From Sorex araneus (lineage: Eukaryota; Chordata; Mammalia; Eulipotyphla; Soricidae), in assembly GCF_027595985.1 (NCBI RefSeq), contig NC_073313.1, positions 109,238,552-109,302,551 of the forward strand: a stretch of 64,000 nucleotides of DNA. Reading direction: 5' to 3'. Positions 34,094 to 47,500 of this stretch are shown piece by piece; the first letter of the stretch is position 1, and the number at the start of each line of letters is the position of its first letter. The position numbers were made by a program, and so were the translations under genes. The notes beneath the pieces were generated by a model. It searched no databases. It was not told the DNA's origin and saw only the letters and a program-made list of their open reading frames with translations.

Positions 34094-34261
34094 AAAAGGG
34101 TTCTTTAAAAAAATTACAAGAAAAACTAAAATAACTAATAAGAGTACATAACACACTTTATGTCTCCAGGGCTGTAAATGACTTCGTGCAATCCCTTTTC
34201 CCTGAAAAATTTTGTACAACCCTGGATACACGGGCATACAAAATAAGTATAAGGGTGCCTG

Positions 34262-34330
34262 AGATGGGAGGAAGTTCAAATCATTTGCATATGGCTGACC
34301 TTGGGCTCAATCCTTCATAGTCCCTAACTA
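34262..34330 (+). repeat. SOR-like fragment
   Basis: GAAGTTCAAATCATTTGCAT then GCTGACCTTGGGCTCAATCC. Confidence 0.45.
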
Positions 34331-34515
34331 CAAAAGGAAGAGACACAACCCCTATCCACCTCAGCACAAAGGTTTTTTGTGACACATAATTTTTTAAAAG
34401 TACATTAAATAATACATAAATAACCCATAAAAACTTCTTAAGGAAATTCAGAGGGAGGGTTTTAAGTTATTAAAAACATGTACACCAACCTAAGGTAATA
34501 TATATTATTGGTTTG

Positions 34516-34777
34516 CACAACACCCAAAAAGAGAGATCGAGCAAATGGGAATGCCCTGCCACAGAGGCAGGGTGGGATGAAGGGGACAGGATGGGCATGG
34601 TGGGAGGGATGTTGGAACCATTGGTGGTGGAAAATGGGCACTGGTGGAGTCATGGGTACTCGATCATTGTATGACTGAAAGGTAAACATGAAAACCTGTC
34701 AGTCTGTAACTTTGTCTCACTGTGATTCACTAATAAAAAATAAATAAAGAAAGAAAATTTTAAAAATATATATGCAT
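34516..34777 (+). mobile_element. 5'-truncated shrew L1, 3' UTR only
   Basis: Target duplication ATATTATTGGTTTG (34502-34515) versus ATATCATTGGTTTG (34778-34791). The body has AATGCCCTGCCACAGAGGCA, GGGCACTGGTGGAGTCATGG and TCTCACTGTGATTCACTAAT, with an A-rich tail. Confidence 0.9.
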
Positions 34778-34796
34778 ATATCATTGGTTTGTCAAT

Positions 34797-34862
34797 TTAA
34801 GGCCAGGAGAGTAGGATGTTTGCCTTGCCTGCAGCCAACCAGGGTTTGATTTCCAACATCCA
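34797..34862 (+). repeat. SOR SINE head fragment
   Basis: GGATGTTTGCCTTGCCTGCA and CCAGGGTTTGATTTCC. Confidence 0.6.
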
Positions 34863-35325
34863 TTATAGCCATTATATGGAAACAATTTAAATGTCCAACA
34901 AAAGAAGAATGAATAATGAATACATATATTTCTTTATATATAAGTATGCAGCTGTAAGAAATGATGAAATCATATAGCTTGCAGCAACATGGAGGGCATA
35001 GTGATAAGTGAAATAAATTAGAAGGAAAAAAATACCAAACGACCTTGCTTATGTATGGAATAGAGAGAAATAAAACAAGGGAATAGCAGTATCAAAAGAT
35101 AACAAACCTTCATTCTTGGGTCACAAAACTTATTTGAAAACAGTGGGAGAAGGGTAGAAAGAAAAGATTACACTAGTAATGAAAAAGGGACATTCCACAA
35201 GTGGAGTGTCATGACCACATTGGTGGTGATGGAGTGCATTGATTTTGTATATAGATATCATAAACTTTAATACTATTATAACAACCTAAAATATAACGAT
35301 GAAAATAAATAAATAAAATTAAAAT
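34863..35325 (+). repeat. Old L1, ORF2 end and 3' UTR
   Basis: TTAAATGTCCAACAAAAGAA, AACATGGAGGGCATAGTGAT, AAGTGAAATAAATTAGAAGG and TATGGAATAGAGAG in L1 order, then an A-rich end. Confidence 0.75.
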
Positions 35326-36189
35326 TTGGGCTTTAGGCCAAATATGTATAAATCAGGTTATACTATTTTTTTTCTGGTTACAGCAAAAAGAGAGAAATAA
35401 TAAAGACGTTAATTTAGTGAACTCTCTGGGCATTATAGACAGTTCAAAGGTACCTATTCATATGGATGATATTTTGTATTCCACTACATTGAACCGCTGG
35501 GCCCCGCATTCATCTCCCTTCACAAGCACTCATAGGATATAGACTTCAATATAGATTACTGGTTGGTAGAAATGAATATTTGAGATGACTGTTCAAGACT
35601 TCTGTCTCAGAGAAAGTGAGGAGATCTTGGGACCCAGAATTGTTAAAAGACTTCATTTACAGCTATGATTTGGAAAGGATGAGATGCAGAATATTGAAAA
35701 AAAAATCTTATAGGACTAGGCCTAGGTAAGAACTACTGTGCTTTTGTCTTCTATCAATTTATTTAGTCTGTAAAATGTATTCTTTTATTCAGGAAAAGGA
35801 GTTATCTTAACATTTTATTTTTGTTGATTGATGTGTAGAGACACAAGAACACATATTGCTTCACAATACAAATAATTCGCACCTGAAATTCATCTGCTTA
35901 GTCCCCTGGAGCCCTACAGAAGGAAATATTTGCAACAAATACAGCTGTGCTGGCAGTACTATTGCTTTAGAGAAAACTCAATATTGGTTTATGATCCAAG
36001 GATCTTATAGTCCAAAGAAATTAGAAAGGATTTATGAGAAACCTGGTTTCTAGCTTGGGTTTGTTTTTCCCCAAATATGTCTTGTACTTTTCAGATGTGG
36101 TGGCTTTGTTATCTTTGTTCTTGCTTTTGTCTTTTCTTTTGGTTGTTTTATTTTTAAACTCTGATGCCCTTTCTCTTAACTAGTCATAA

Positions 36190-36420
36190 GAACTTACCCA
36201 GGCTTCAAGACCCCATTTATATGTCACCTACTCTGTAAAGTTTTCCAGTCTTCCACCATCCATCCTGTCTATCTTTGCCACCCTCATTTTTGTTCACACA
36301 GTCCTTTTGTTCTCTCTTGATTACACTACCATAATCCACTTAGAGTGATGTCTGTGATTTAAGGCTTAAGTGCCTGCTTTAGTCATCAAACTATCTCTCT
36401 AAGCGCTTACTGAAAGACCA
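36190..36420 (+). repeat. L2 relic
   Basis: GCTTCAAGACCCCATTTATA, TGTCACCTACTCTGTAAAG and ATTACACTACCATAATCC fit the L2 3' region. Confidence 0.45.
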
Positions 36421-36649
36421 AAAAATTTCTGGAAACACAGAGGAAAATATAAATTTTAAGAACCTTAGTTATGTTTTCAAATAATACACCGCATATATTT
36501 TCTTTATTCTCTAGTTTGGTAGGCTAAATGCTTCCAAATTTAAAGACAGAAGTATACTCATCAATTTGGATTTTTCTAATGTTTTAGACTTTCTGGATGT
36601 TTTAGATATATACCATCTCCAAGCTTTTGAGTCATGTTGGCATCGTCTT

Positions 36650-36790
36650 GAAACTTAGCACCTCCTCTGTTTCATCTGTAAAGTGGAAATGTCATCTGAT
36701 TTACAATTCTTTCAGTGTTATCACAAAGGTAAATGAGAAAATGGCTATGCGAACCACTCAAGCAGCATGAAACTACAAAATGCTCTTTCC
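36650..36790 (+). repeat. MIR-like relic
   Basis: CTCTGTTTCATCTGTAAAGT matches the MIR core. Confidence 0.45.
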
Positions 36791-37459
36791 ATGAAATATA
36801 TAAGGATTTACTTTGTGTCCATATTGTAGCACTTGAGTATTCGGACTTTGGCTAACCCCGTCACAGCTGCAATAAAGAAGATTCTCCATGAGTTGCTTAA
36901 GAGGAGAAGCCAAGTGGCTGATTACAGCTTAGGGCCCTGCCACAGCCATCAACATTTACCAAAGGGATGTTGGAACTCAAGTTGTTTCCAGTTGTGAAGG
37001 AGGAAAGTCATGGCCTCAGCCACCTGCTTCCTGTCTCCACCATGACTCACACCTTTCAGGTCTACTGAATGGAAATTCAGATGGGAATTGCTTAGGCCCG
37101 CTGCCCAAGGACCCTGAAGGTGCTAAGGTTCAGGTAATTATGTCAAAGGAGAAAAAAGAATCTGATAATTAAGTTGCAAGGGTACTGAGGCAAGGCAACA
37201 AAACACTGTTTAGTTTATTCAGTAAAACAAGTGTGTCCTCCACCACAGATTGGATTAACATGACTCTATTGTACCCTAATAGGATGCGCTGAAAAGGGAT
37301 ACAGCTTCATGTCTTTTAACTTCTCGTCCCAAATGCACAACTATAATTTAACTACAAAGAAGCAAAAAACTTAAATCAAAGGACATCCTACCAAATAACT
37401 GGCCTGTGCTCTTCATTTATATTATATCCTAATTTCGACAACTCTTCTCGAAGACAAAA
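36791..37459. other. Intronic stretch, no element recognised
   Basis: Moderately GC-rich unique sequence around 36850-37140 stands out from the AT-rich surroundings but has no coding pattern. It may be a conserved non-coding block; untested. Confidence 0.4.
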
Positions 37460-37745
37460 AAGAGAAAACTGCAGGACTTTAATAGATTAAAGATACTAAA
37501 GAGACATGACATCAAAGGCAACTGTGGTTATAGATTGGATCCTAGACCCGACCAGAAAAAAATATTATTGAGCAACTGATAAAATATGAATGTGCACTGA
37601 TAATATGTAATGATATTATCAGAATTGATTTCCTGATCTTTATAATGCTATGGTGATCATGAAATTTTTTTAAAAATGCATATTTTTAGGAAATATTTAC
37701 TAGAGTATTTTGGAGAGTATAGCGGCCACATAGAGAGCTGTGTGA
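37460..37745 (+). repeat. Old L1M-type 3' end relic
   Basis: TTTAATAGATTAAAGATACT, AAAGAGACATGACATC and ATTGGATCCTAGACC follow a mammal-wide L1 3' end I recognise. The subfamily is uncertain. Confidence 0.4.
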
Positions 37746-38860
37746 CATCTCCAAATCCCAAATAATAAAATTCTATTAGGAGCACACCAAATTAAATAGG
37801 AAAGTAACATAGAATCCAACTAAACTCAACAAATAAAAACAGTAACACATAAGGCTCAGCTAGCAACAAACAGCTTAGTAAATCCTCAGACAAGGACTTA
37901 ACAACCCCATGATGAGATATAACAATTAAGATAAGAGGTTCCAGCAATTCTACCACCTATTAGCTTATTCTAGTCCTCCAATGGTTGAATTAGAATTTAT
38001 CATTAGGTACAAAAGGAAAATATAGTAACCCATACACAATAAGCCTAAAACACCCAACCAGGAGAAACAGTATAATAATGTCAGCACTCACCTCCGTATG
38101 CTTATTAAAAATGATAGGTCCTCGGCCTAAGTTCACTGAATATGTCCACTGAAAAACTAAATTACTTAAGTGTACATAGCAAATGTCCAAACTTCCTCAT
38201 GTTCTTTAAGGAAACTGCTGTTGGAAGGTGCTGGGGTAAGATCACACTCCCAGAAGGAAAGTAAAGGTATAAACGAATAGGGCAAAATTAAGGTAAGAAT
38301 CAGTGCAGCATAGGTTAAATGCAAACAGTACAACGGAGTAGGCTACTTTGCATATAGAATTTCCTCATTAATAAGCTTTGTTGCTTAGAAGAGTAAGTGA
38401 AAGCTGATGTGAAACAATTTAAATTCATTTCTCAGTCTCTGGATAACATTGACTATCCATACAGACCAGCAAATCTTCCTTTGCAAAGTAAACTGAGAGG
38501 CTCAGAAAGACAATTACAAAGTTCTTATCAGGTGCCAGAAGTTTTAAGGGGTTATTAAAGGAATAGAATAGCCATTAGAACTACTGGATCAGGCAACCGT
38601 CAGAATAACCAGCAGATTTAAATCCTGAAATGAAAAGGGAATGAATGTTAAGCAGTAATGTGCGGTTACACATTTAACAATCTTCTGTGAGAAAATAAAA
38701 GCAAAACCAACCACCTTGATTTGTTTTTTTCTCATTACTATGCTACAAATATTCCCACTACAGTCCATTTCAGACGATACAATCAGCAATGCATATAATC
38801 AGATCTCATGAGCTAGTGTTAAAAGGTTTCAGGATACCAGTGGTGGTGACGTGGTATACA
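37746..38860. other. Intronic stretch, no element recognised
   Basis: Unique sequence with no gene or repeat recognised. Confidence 0.5.
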
Positions 38861-38864
38861 TTGG

Positions 38865-39005
38865 CAGATACAGTGGCAGTACTGTATCCTCCACTACCTA
38901 GCTATGTTATCTGAATGAGTAACTTCATCTTTCTAAGTCTTAACTTCCTTACTTGTAGAATAACAATCACGGAAGTTCAGAGAATCAAGTGAAACTGTAA
39001 AATAT
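38865..39005 (+). repeat. MIR relic
   Basis: TGAATGAGTAACTTCATCTT, TTCCTTACTTGTAGAATAAC. Confidence 0.55.
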
Positions 39006-39526
39006 CTTCTAGCCACAGAATCTGTGATTCTGTGGAGTTGGCCATATCGACGGTTTGTTGCCTTTTGCCATTTCACACCAAGCATTGTGAGTTGGGGTAA
39101 GAGATCATCCAGGAAGGTGACCCAGAGTGTGAAACTTATCCCCACAAATTACACCCACATGACTTCAGAAATACTATTTTTATGTCACTTCCACTGTCTG
39201 GGGTCTGGGGGAACATAAGTTGTCATCAGCATCTTCTTTTCCATGTTTATGAATTGGGGAGAAAAGTGTTCCACCCATCCCCTGAGACTTTGGTGACACC
39301 TTCACTCAGAGTAGGTGGTTGACACATCTGTACCTCTTCCTTCTGGCTAAATGTAACATGATGGAAATAAACTAAGGGTCAGAGGAATAAATCACAGTAA
39401 CTAGACCTTTGGCTTCTGCTGGTCCCAGTGCTTAAGACTTAAGGACCATATAGGGAAATTTTGGCCTTGCTATGCTGAGGAAGTAGATGCAAGAAAAAAC
39501 CGTCGCCTAGCCATTAAAAAAATTCA

Positions 39527-39751
<225 letters not shown>

Positions 39752-40674
39752 TCAAACAAGGTACACAGACAACTGAGTGATTTGATGAGTGGAACAAAGG
39801 TGAAAAGAAACACATTCCTCAGAGAGGCAAGAAGTGCAATCCTCAGTTAATTAGATCTCAGCCCTGTGCAAGACAAGGTGTAATCCTCCCACTCCTTCCC
39901 TCCCTTGAGTGCTTCCAATTACAGGCTCTGTTTCTTTTCAAATCTTTTTTTATGTTCATTCCCAAGTTTGACCTTAACAGTATCTATGGGAGGAGCTAGT
40001 CTGGGAAAGTATTCTTTTGTTTGTTTCAATGCTATAAGTAAGATAAGCGAGGTATAAAGAGGTTATGTGCCTTACCTTAAGAGGGTGATTTGGACCAGGG
40101 TACCTTTTTGTTAGTAAATGATGTGCAGGTGGCAGGACAGTCCCCTTGTCAATCTTTCAGCCCCCTTTCTAATTCTGCCCATTGCTCCCTCTGTCACCCC
40201 CAAACTCCTATACAGCACACACTTCTCTTTCTTATGCTCATTGACAAGAACACAAAGAAAGGAAAAGAGGACTACTCAAGAAGAAAATTGAAAACAAATT
40301 GAAGACGGAAGTTCCATGACAAGATGGTAGGGAGAGAAGCAAACATTGAAACAAATTGGGAATGGGGGAGAGAGGTGACATGGAAGATAAGGTAATAACT
40401 TAGGACAATGGTTAGGTCTAAAGGTAGAAGACATAAAAAGTTAGGTAGAAAGACAGAAAGACTGAGAAAAGCAGAAAATGGTGACCAGAGAGTCATTTCT
40501 GTATGTCTGTAGTCAATGAAATGCTGGAAAATAGATGTTTTAGTTTTTAACATTTTCATACTCCATCATGTTCCCAAATTGTTCCATATTTCCTTGCAAA
40601 GGACCGTTGAAATACTCAATCATGTAAAAAGGTTGTTTACTGAAATGAAGCAATTAAACTCTTCATTTTTATAG

Positions 40675-40836
40675 TTTTTGGGCCACACCCAGCTATACTC
40701 AGGGCTTACTCCTGGCTCTGCCCTCAGAGGTCTCTCTTGGTGGAGCTCAGGGACCACCTAGGGTGTTGGGGACTGAACTCGGGTTGGGCACATGCAAGGC
40801 AAGCACCTTTTCCTGCTATATTATCAGTCTAGCTCC
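40675..40836 (-). repeat. SOR SINE, degraded
   Basis: GGGCTTACTCCTGGCTCTGC, GGGGACTGAACTCGGGTTGG and ATGCAAGGCAAGCACC. Confidence 0.85.
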
Positions 40837-40984
40837 AGAAAACAGCTTTCAAATTGGACTCATGGTCAGACATCTCATGCTAAATTTAAGATTTCTTTCT
40901 CCAATATCAGGAACTCCATTAAGAAAGTGAGATATTCTGAAATGCACTTTAAAAATAAAATAAAATATCACCAAGTTGTGTAGG

Positions 40985-41085
40985 GGAAGAAGTGAAAGGA
41001 GAATACTGGGATAGAAAAGAATGGAGGGAAAGAGAAGAGGGGAAGAAGAAAGAGACAGACAAAGAGAGAGAAAAAACAGAAATGT
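40985..41085 (+). repeat. Purine-rich tract
   Basis: About 100 bases of A/G-rich sequence (GGAGGGAAAGAGAAGAGGGG), pyrimidine-rich on the DCX sense strand. Confidence 0.7.
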
Positions 41086-41400
41086 AGGACAAAAAAAACA
41101 CAGTGTGGTGTTTCCTGGCTCTACCTAAGTCCAAATGATCTGAACAATGAGGACTTAGGCATATACTTTCTTGCTTTACTTTAGTATTTACCTATCTCTC
41201 ACCCATTCATAGAGGAAAAATTATCATGGTCAGGGCTTCCTGGAAGTAATTTTTTCTTTTAGCCAGTAGTTGCAGAGTACTTTTTCTAAGCCAAGCAAAG
41301 GTATTTAGATTTTAGAGATGTATAAGTCTACTGTGGTGGGGAGGCAAGCAAGAATACATACTGTAACATGGCCATGCAAAGGGGTATTATTGGATTTCAG

Positions 41401-41567
41401 AGGAGATAGCACAGCGGGTAGGGCGTTTGCCTTGCACGTGGCCGACCCGGGTTCGATCCCCAGCATCCCATATGGTCCCCCAAGCACTGCCAGGAGTAAT
41501 TCCTGAGTGCAAAGCTAGGAGTAACCCCTGAGCATTGCTGGGTGTGACCCAAAAAGCAAAAAAAAAA
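41401..41567 (+). repeat. SOR SINE, young
   Basis: Near-consensus from GATAGCACAGCGGGTAGGGC with a perfect GGGTTCGATCCCC B box to GACCCAAAAAGCAAAAAAA. Only the first few bases (GGGGCTGGAG) are missing or changed. Confidence 0.95.
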
Positions 41568-41734
41568 GAGAGACTTTGAAATTGAGGTAGTAGAGGCGAG
41601 ATAAGAAGAGAAAACATGTGAGAATGTCTTTAAAGATAAATCTGGGATAGATTAATCTATAGACAGAATGTAGGTCAAGGGTTTCTAGTAGCTGGCTTGT
41701 GAGGACCAGGGTGGGGTGGTGGTATAGGTGTTAG

Positions 41735-41925
41735 GAGGAATTGAAGAGAATAGACCAAGATACGTGGAGTTTCTTTAATGGTGATAAAGGTGTCTAGCAT
41801 TTAACAGTAGTGGTTGTTACACAACTGCGTGGTTAAAATCTGCATTTAATTGTATATTTTAAGTGTGTGAACCCTTAGTGATATGAATTACATCTTACCT
41901 GGGCCATTTCTTAAAAATGAATTGA
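41735..41925 (+). repeat. Old L1M 3' end
   Basis: GTGGTTGTTACACAACTGCG, TTAATTGTATATTTTAAGTG and GATATGAATTACATCTTA are in the order of the L1MB/L1MC end. Confidence 0.65.
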
Positions 41926-42204
41926 GTTAGACAGATAAGCTAGAAGGATAGTCTAAATTTTAGAATTTCACAAGGAGGGACAAAAATGAGAGGTAGGAGA
42001 GAATACAGTACAGCATATTTACAGAAGTACACATATCTCTAAATGGTTCAAGCACAGGGTGCCAGCAGTGATTCCTAAGATATGGTTGGAAACAAGAACA
42101 AATGGGCAAGGTGCCTTTTGTGTGGCCCATGCAGAAAATTGGGATCAATTTGTGAAAGAAATTTGGAAATGATGCCATCAACTTTATATTTTTAATCTAA
42201 TTTT

Positions 42205-42570
42205 TGTTTCCAAAATTTTATTTTATTAAATAACCATGAACTACAAAATTATTCATATTTGGAGTTTTGACACACAATATCCCCTCACCAACCTGCCCAA
42301 GTGTCAGCTTCCTTCCACCATCCCCAGATTTTCCCTTCTGCCCCCAGCCCTCAACCCTCTATCCAGCCTGCCATCTTGACAGGTACCCTTTAAAATCTGG
42401 TTATTAAAATTTGTGTCTCAAGATTTTGAGTGTTTTGACTCTGTGATTTGGATATTTAACTCTATCATTCCTTAATATGACCAATGTACCCGAGTCCCCT
42501 TTACCTCTGCCCCCATTGCTTCTCATCTATCTCTTTTTCACTCCATCTTTCTTTCCTTCTCCTCCCTAAA
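42205..42570 (-). repeat. Old L1 3' UTR, reverse
   Basis: TTTTATTAAATAACCATGAA, CTTCCTTCCACCATCCCC and a C-rich block to 42365. Confidence 0.55.
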
Positions 42571-42682
42571 CTCTAGAGACATAGAGTAACTGGATGAGGA
42601 TTTTAAAAATCTATTACTACAGTTTTCATGAGCAGACTAAAAGATAGGGTAGGATAAAGGCAGGAGCAAAGAGTTTGGTTAA

Positions 42683-42862
42683 TATAGTGCTTTTTGACCT
42701 TTTTACAGCTGTGAATTGGCACCTGTCCTGGCTCCCACTATACTTGTACCATCCTCAGACCAGGACTTACTTAATAAACACTGTGGTAGACGAGTGGTTT
42801 TCAACCTTTTCACACCTGTGAACCACCATGGGTCCATGGACTGGTGGTTGAAAGCCATTGAG
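42683..42862 (+). repeat. hAT-like DNA transposon relic, possibly two nested copies
   Basis: AGTGGTTTTCAACCTTTTCA at 42791 and GGTGGTTGAAAGCCATTGAG at 42843 form inverted ends of a very short element. A related end, AGTGCTTTTTGACCTTTTTA, lies 105 bp upstream. Confidence 0.5.
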
Positions 42863-44030
42863 TTACATGTTCTCACCTTGTTTCAGAAGAAAGATGATGT
42901 GAACTTAAATGAAAGGAACAGGTATGAAGATACAGGACATAGTGGTAGACAGAGACATGAAGTTTGGGCAAGTTTAAAGTATGATATGAACCAATATGCC
43001 CTTTTTTGTCACCCATAAAGAATGATCTGTGCCAAACCTTTGGGAGCTAAGTTTTGACAAGGCAGGCTTTCAAAACAAGGCAGCCTTTTGTAAAAGGCAA
43101 GAGTCTATGAAGTCACAATAGGACAACTTAGTCAGTTACTCTGCAGGAAAAGGAAATGGTTATTGGAGGAGGCCCTCTGGCACTGTAGATGGCCCAGTAG
43201 CATTCAAGATAAGGGGAGTAATCATAGAGATCGCTCTGAGTCAACATAGTAAAAATCATCCTGACCTCAGCCATGAAGTATAACAGAAATCTTATCTAGG
43301 CATCACTAGGTAAGTTCCCTCATTTTGTTTCACAATAGCTGTATCCTTTTGAACAACAGATTCAAGTTTCCCAGCATTCTTTTAGCCACATTATGAAGGG
43401 ATGGCTATTAAACTCCCAATAAAAAAGCAGTCTCTTTCACCCATGTACTTATCTAGCAGAGAATGAGTTCAAAGATCTTGCCAAAATGTGAGAAATTGTT
43501 TCCTACTATCATGACTGTAATGAGTCAGAGTTTACTTCATGGACTTATATATGTACATTTAGGTTCTTTATTGAATTCTAGTTTTGTTTTCAGTATCCTC
43601 TGATATTTTCTCACTCCCCAAACATTAGGGGTAATGCATATTCCATCTATGTCTCTATATTTTATGGACATGTGTGTAGGTTTATATACTCCTCTGCCTG
43701 CAATTCCTCCAGCTATTCAATCTTAAATTTTCTGTAAACAAAAGGCTTTATTTTGTCATCAACATTCAAGAAGCATTTTGGAAATCAATTTTAAACAGTT
43801 TAACTGCAAACACTTCATTCTTGAAAAATGCAGACTTCCCTGATGGAATAAAACTCAAGACGGACAGAGAAATGAGAAAATTGTAGAACTATACCAGCAA
43901 ATGTAGACATGTTGCAGTAAAAGTACCTACACTTACAGACTGGATAAAAATATTTTCAAACATATTTATTTATTCTATGAATTACATGAAGGACAAACAT
44001 GGCAGGAGCCACTGATACAGATTTTTTTTA
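42863..44030. other. Intronic stretch, no element recognised
   Basis: Unique sequence with no gene or repeat recognised. Confidence 0.5.
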
Positions 44031-44033
44031 GTG

Positions 44034-44199
44034 ATTTGGTTTGGGGGCCACACCCTGAAGTACTCAGGGTTTACTCCTAGTTCTGCTCTCTGGGAACATC
44101 CTGGTGTGTTTGAAGGAACATGTGAAGTTCCAGGAATTGAACCTGGGTTGGCCAAGTGCAAGGCAAACACCCTACCTGCTGCACTATGCCTCCAACTTC
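44034..44199 (-). repeat. SOR SINE, degraded
   Basis: GGGGGCCACACCCTGAAGTA, TTCCAGGAATTGAACCTGGG and GCAAGGCAAACACCCTACC. Confidence 0.85.
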
Positions 44200-44634
44200 T
44201 TTTATTTATTTTTGCTTTTTAAAGATTCTGAAGTTAATTTATATTAAGTGTTAAAATTAGCAGCAGGAAATAAATATAAGTAGAATAGGATCAATGAACT
44301 GCATTGTCTTGGACTGGCAACTCCACTGGAATGTTGTGACCTTTCATTTTTAGAGACTTAGAAATAACATTGTCTTTTCTCCCACCTCAAGAATCACAAC
44401 TGTGTTTTACTGTTGTCATCTTTTATTTACACATAGTCAAAATCCTTTCATGCTTTTATTCTCATCATACATTTAATTTCCCTCTCTACAACAGGCTGTT
44501 ACATGAACATTTCAATTGCCTAGATCAGCTTATCAATAATATCAGCAAATAAAAATAGCGCTTACTTTTTACTGAGTAATGACAACACTGTCTATAATAG
44601 GTCAGTTAGTCTTTTTATTTATTCTCATTCACTC

Positions 44635-44807
44635 TTTTTTTTTACTTTTTGGGTCACACTTGGCGATGCACAGGGGTTACTCCTGGCTCTGCCCTCAGTT
44701 ATCACCCCTGGCAGTCCTCAGAGGACCATATGGGATTCTGGGAATCGAACCTTGTTTGGCCGTGTGCAAGAGAAACGCCCTACCCGCTTTGCTATCGCTC
44801 CAGCCCC
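44635..44807 (-). repeat. SOR SINE
   Basis: TTTTTGGGTCACACTTGGCG, GGGAATCGAACCTTGTTTGG and GCTATCGCTCCAGCCCC. Confidence 0.95.
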
Positions 44808-47200
44808 TATTCCCATTCTCTCTTAATCTCTACCTCTCTTTCTGACACAGTACACACATGCACTCACATAACACATGCACACCTACACACATTTGTTGTG
44901 CAAACAAATCCTTTATGCATCTACTTTGTGTCATCCACCTCAAAGGCTGCTTTTCAGTTTTTACTACATTCCTTTTTAATATGACTTGTTTCAGGCATTC
45001 CTTCATAAAGCAACTTTCTGATGGGGAGAAAAGAAAGGGTAAAGAGAAATAAATAAGAAGAAAATGGGTGCAGACAACACAGCATGCACCCATCTTCTAG
45101 AATTTTATTCTATTTTATCTGATTTGGATTACAAAGACCTTTTTCCCAGCCAAGGAACCAACTGGTTATTGTAGACTTTGTTTCAATGTCTTGAAACAAT
45201 AGTAGTCAAAGCAGCCAAGAGAGCAAATTGCTAATTTCCTGCCAGAACTCTTTGGAAAGATGCTATTTGTGTCTTGTCCATCACCCCTCTCCGCTGGTAC
45301 CTTTTGTATATGTAGCACTATTGCCAAGTGAGTCTTGCACAGACTTCGTTTACTGGCTTCTCAAAATGATGACACTTCTACTTTTGACTCAGTGCTCATC
45401 TTTAGATTTGTGGCTCTAAGAGAATGTGTGACTCTGATTTATAATAAGTATATATTGGTCTCAGTCTCCTTTCTGGCACAGAGCTCTGAAAACCCTTTGA
45501 AATTCCCTAAGCAATGAGAGCACCATAAAGGTGTCTTTTGTTATGGTAAAGAGGACGTTTTGGAAAGCACCCAATTATGGGGTTGGTTGCCAAGAGAATC
45601 AAGCTTGTGATTAGAGGGTTAGAGCTTTCAATCCCTACCCCTGACCTCCAGGGAAGGGAGAAGGCCTGGAGGTTAAATCTATCATTAACAATAATGATTT
45701 ACCCAACTACTGCTTATGTAAGGAGGCTTCCATAGTTTCTCTCAACTAGAGGACCTGTAGAGCTTTCAGGATGGTGAACATGAGGAAATTTGGGTAGAGC
45801 AGAGTGCCCAGAAAAGGCCCAGAAGCTCTGAGTACTTTCCTTAGAGTCCTCTATCTGATTCTTCTTGTGTTATACTTTTACCACAGACTAATAATCCTGG
45901 AAGTAAAATATTTCTCTCAGTTCTGTGAGCTTCTCTAGTAAATTAATCAAACTGGATCATGGGAACCTCTGATATATATATAATCAGTGAGTCAGTAATA
46001 CAAGGTGACAATCTGGGATTGCAATCTGTCAAGGATACATGTGTATACACGTTGGGGGATGGGCAGTACAGGAAGACTAAGCCCTTTACCAGTGGAATCA
46101 CAAACTAGCTGCAGATACATAGTCTTTGGTACAAATAAATCTAATTGTCAGAAACCCAATTGTTTGGGGATATAAACAATTGCTAGAGGGGATAACTTCA
46201 CCCCACACTTGAATTTAGGGTCCCAGAATACTGCTTTCGAATTTAGAACAGTTCAAGGACGAGTAATTTGGTCAGTAAAGAAATTAAATTTACTAATATA
46301 GATTTAAAGGTATTTATATTTATTTACAGGAGGAGGGAATCTGTTTTTAGGAGTGAGTCACAAGATGGAGTTGAGTCAGTTTCCAAATGACAAGGAGAGA
46401 ATCTAGTTTCTGGCATGGATAACCAATGATATAGTGGGATCACCAACCAAAGTTGGTGGATTCAGACTGTGGATTCACTTGTCGGGACTGACCCCTGGAA
46501 ATAAGGATGAAGCCTCCTGTGGGGTGACTATATACAGATTAGGCGTGCCAATTAAAAAACCGACCTAGGCAAATTGTTAAAGAAGTCATTATACTTTCTG
46601 GGTTTAAGTTTGCATGCTAGAATGGTACCAGCAGGAATGGGTTTTGTTTGGCAGCTACTTCCCAGACTTTGAATGGAAACCAGAGGGATTGAATGTTCAT
46701 TCACTTACATCTGGCCTTTCCTTGAGCATTTCCTTCTCTGAAAAAAATCAGAATTTTTCTCTCCAGGAAGGGAAGCTGGCATATGAAGTATGTGTACATG
46801 TGCTATGGGGGCATTCTGATCCCAACACTTGAGCTCAACTCAAAATTTAGCTTCTTGATTTTTGTTTTGATACCTAAGTTGAAACTAAAATATAGTTCTT
46901 GCTGAAAATATTCCCAGTATATTAAAAAGCCGCCTCAACATTTGTGGTTGTATTTTTTTACAGTTTCCTTCAATGGAATTTGCCACATATAAGCTCACTT
47001 AATTTTCTTGATTAAATCCAAAAGAATGTCACCAGGAATTACTGCTCTCCTTTTTCCACAAGTTTACAGCAGCTCAAAAACAGTATTACTTGCTTAAATG
47101 GCATAAACGGCCTTTTCATGATGAATGGTGGCTTCAAGGTTTTGCTCAGAGATTCATTTCAAAATTCCCCTCAGATTAGTATATCACTGAAGTTGGAAGA
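44808..47200. other. Intronic stretch, mostly unique
   Basis: A short CA-rich run lies at 44848-44892. Otherwise 2.4 kb without recognised repeats or genes, one of the longest repeat-poor runs of the intron. Confidence 0.5.
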
Positions 47201-47204
47201 TAAT

Positions 47205-47500
47205 CATGCATGCTAACTGAGTCAGAAGGAAAAAGACGAATACCAGATGATCCTGCTCATATGTGGAGCATAAAGAAACGAAGAAAGGGAATAGATGATC
47301 CCCAGTGGAAACAAACCCTGTGATACTGCCAAGAGAACATTGAACTGAAGCTGCAAAGGGGTGGGGGGAGAAGGAACTTTGGGACAGTGCTGGAGCACTG
47401 TGGACACTGCAGTGGTGGGGGTGGCGGAGTAGTACTGCAAGTATATAGCGACAAGAGAGAACTGTTGTAAACTACATTACGGCAGGGAAAAACTACCTTT
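47205..47500 (+). repeat. Old L1 3' end
   Basis: ACTGAGTCAGAAGGAAAAAG and CTCATATGTGGAGCATAAAG correspond to the ORF2-end/3' UTR junction. A G-rich tract at 47362-47425 follows. Confidence 0.6.

Noticed and set aside
41401..41480. tRNA gene
   Set aside because: A-box/B-box-like sequence is the head of an SOR SINE; no full cloverleaf and an SOR body follows.
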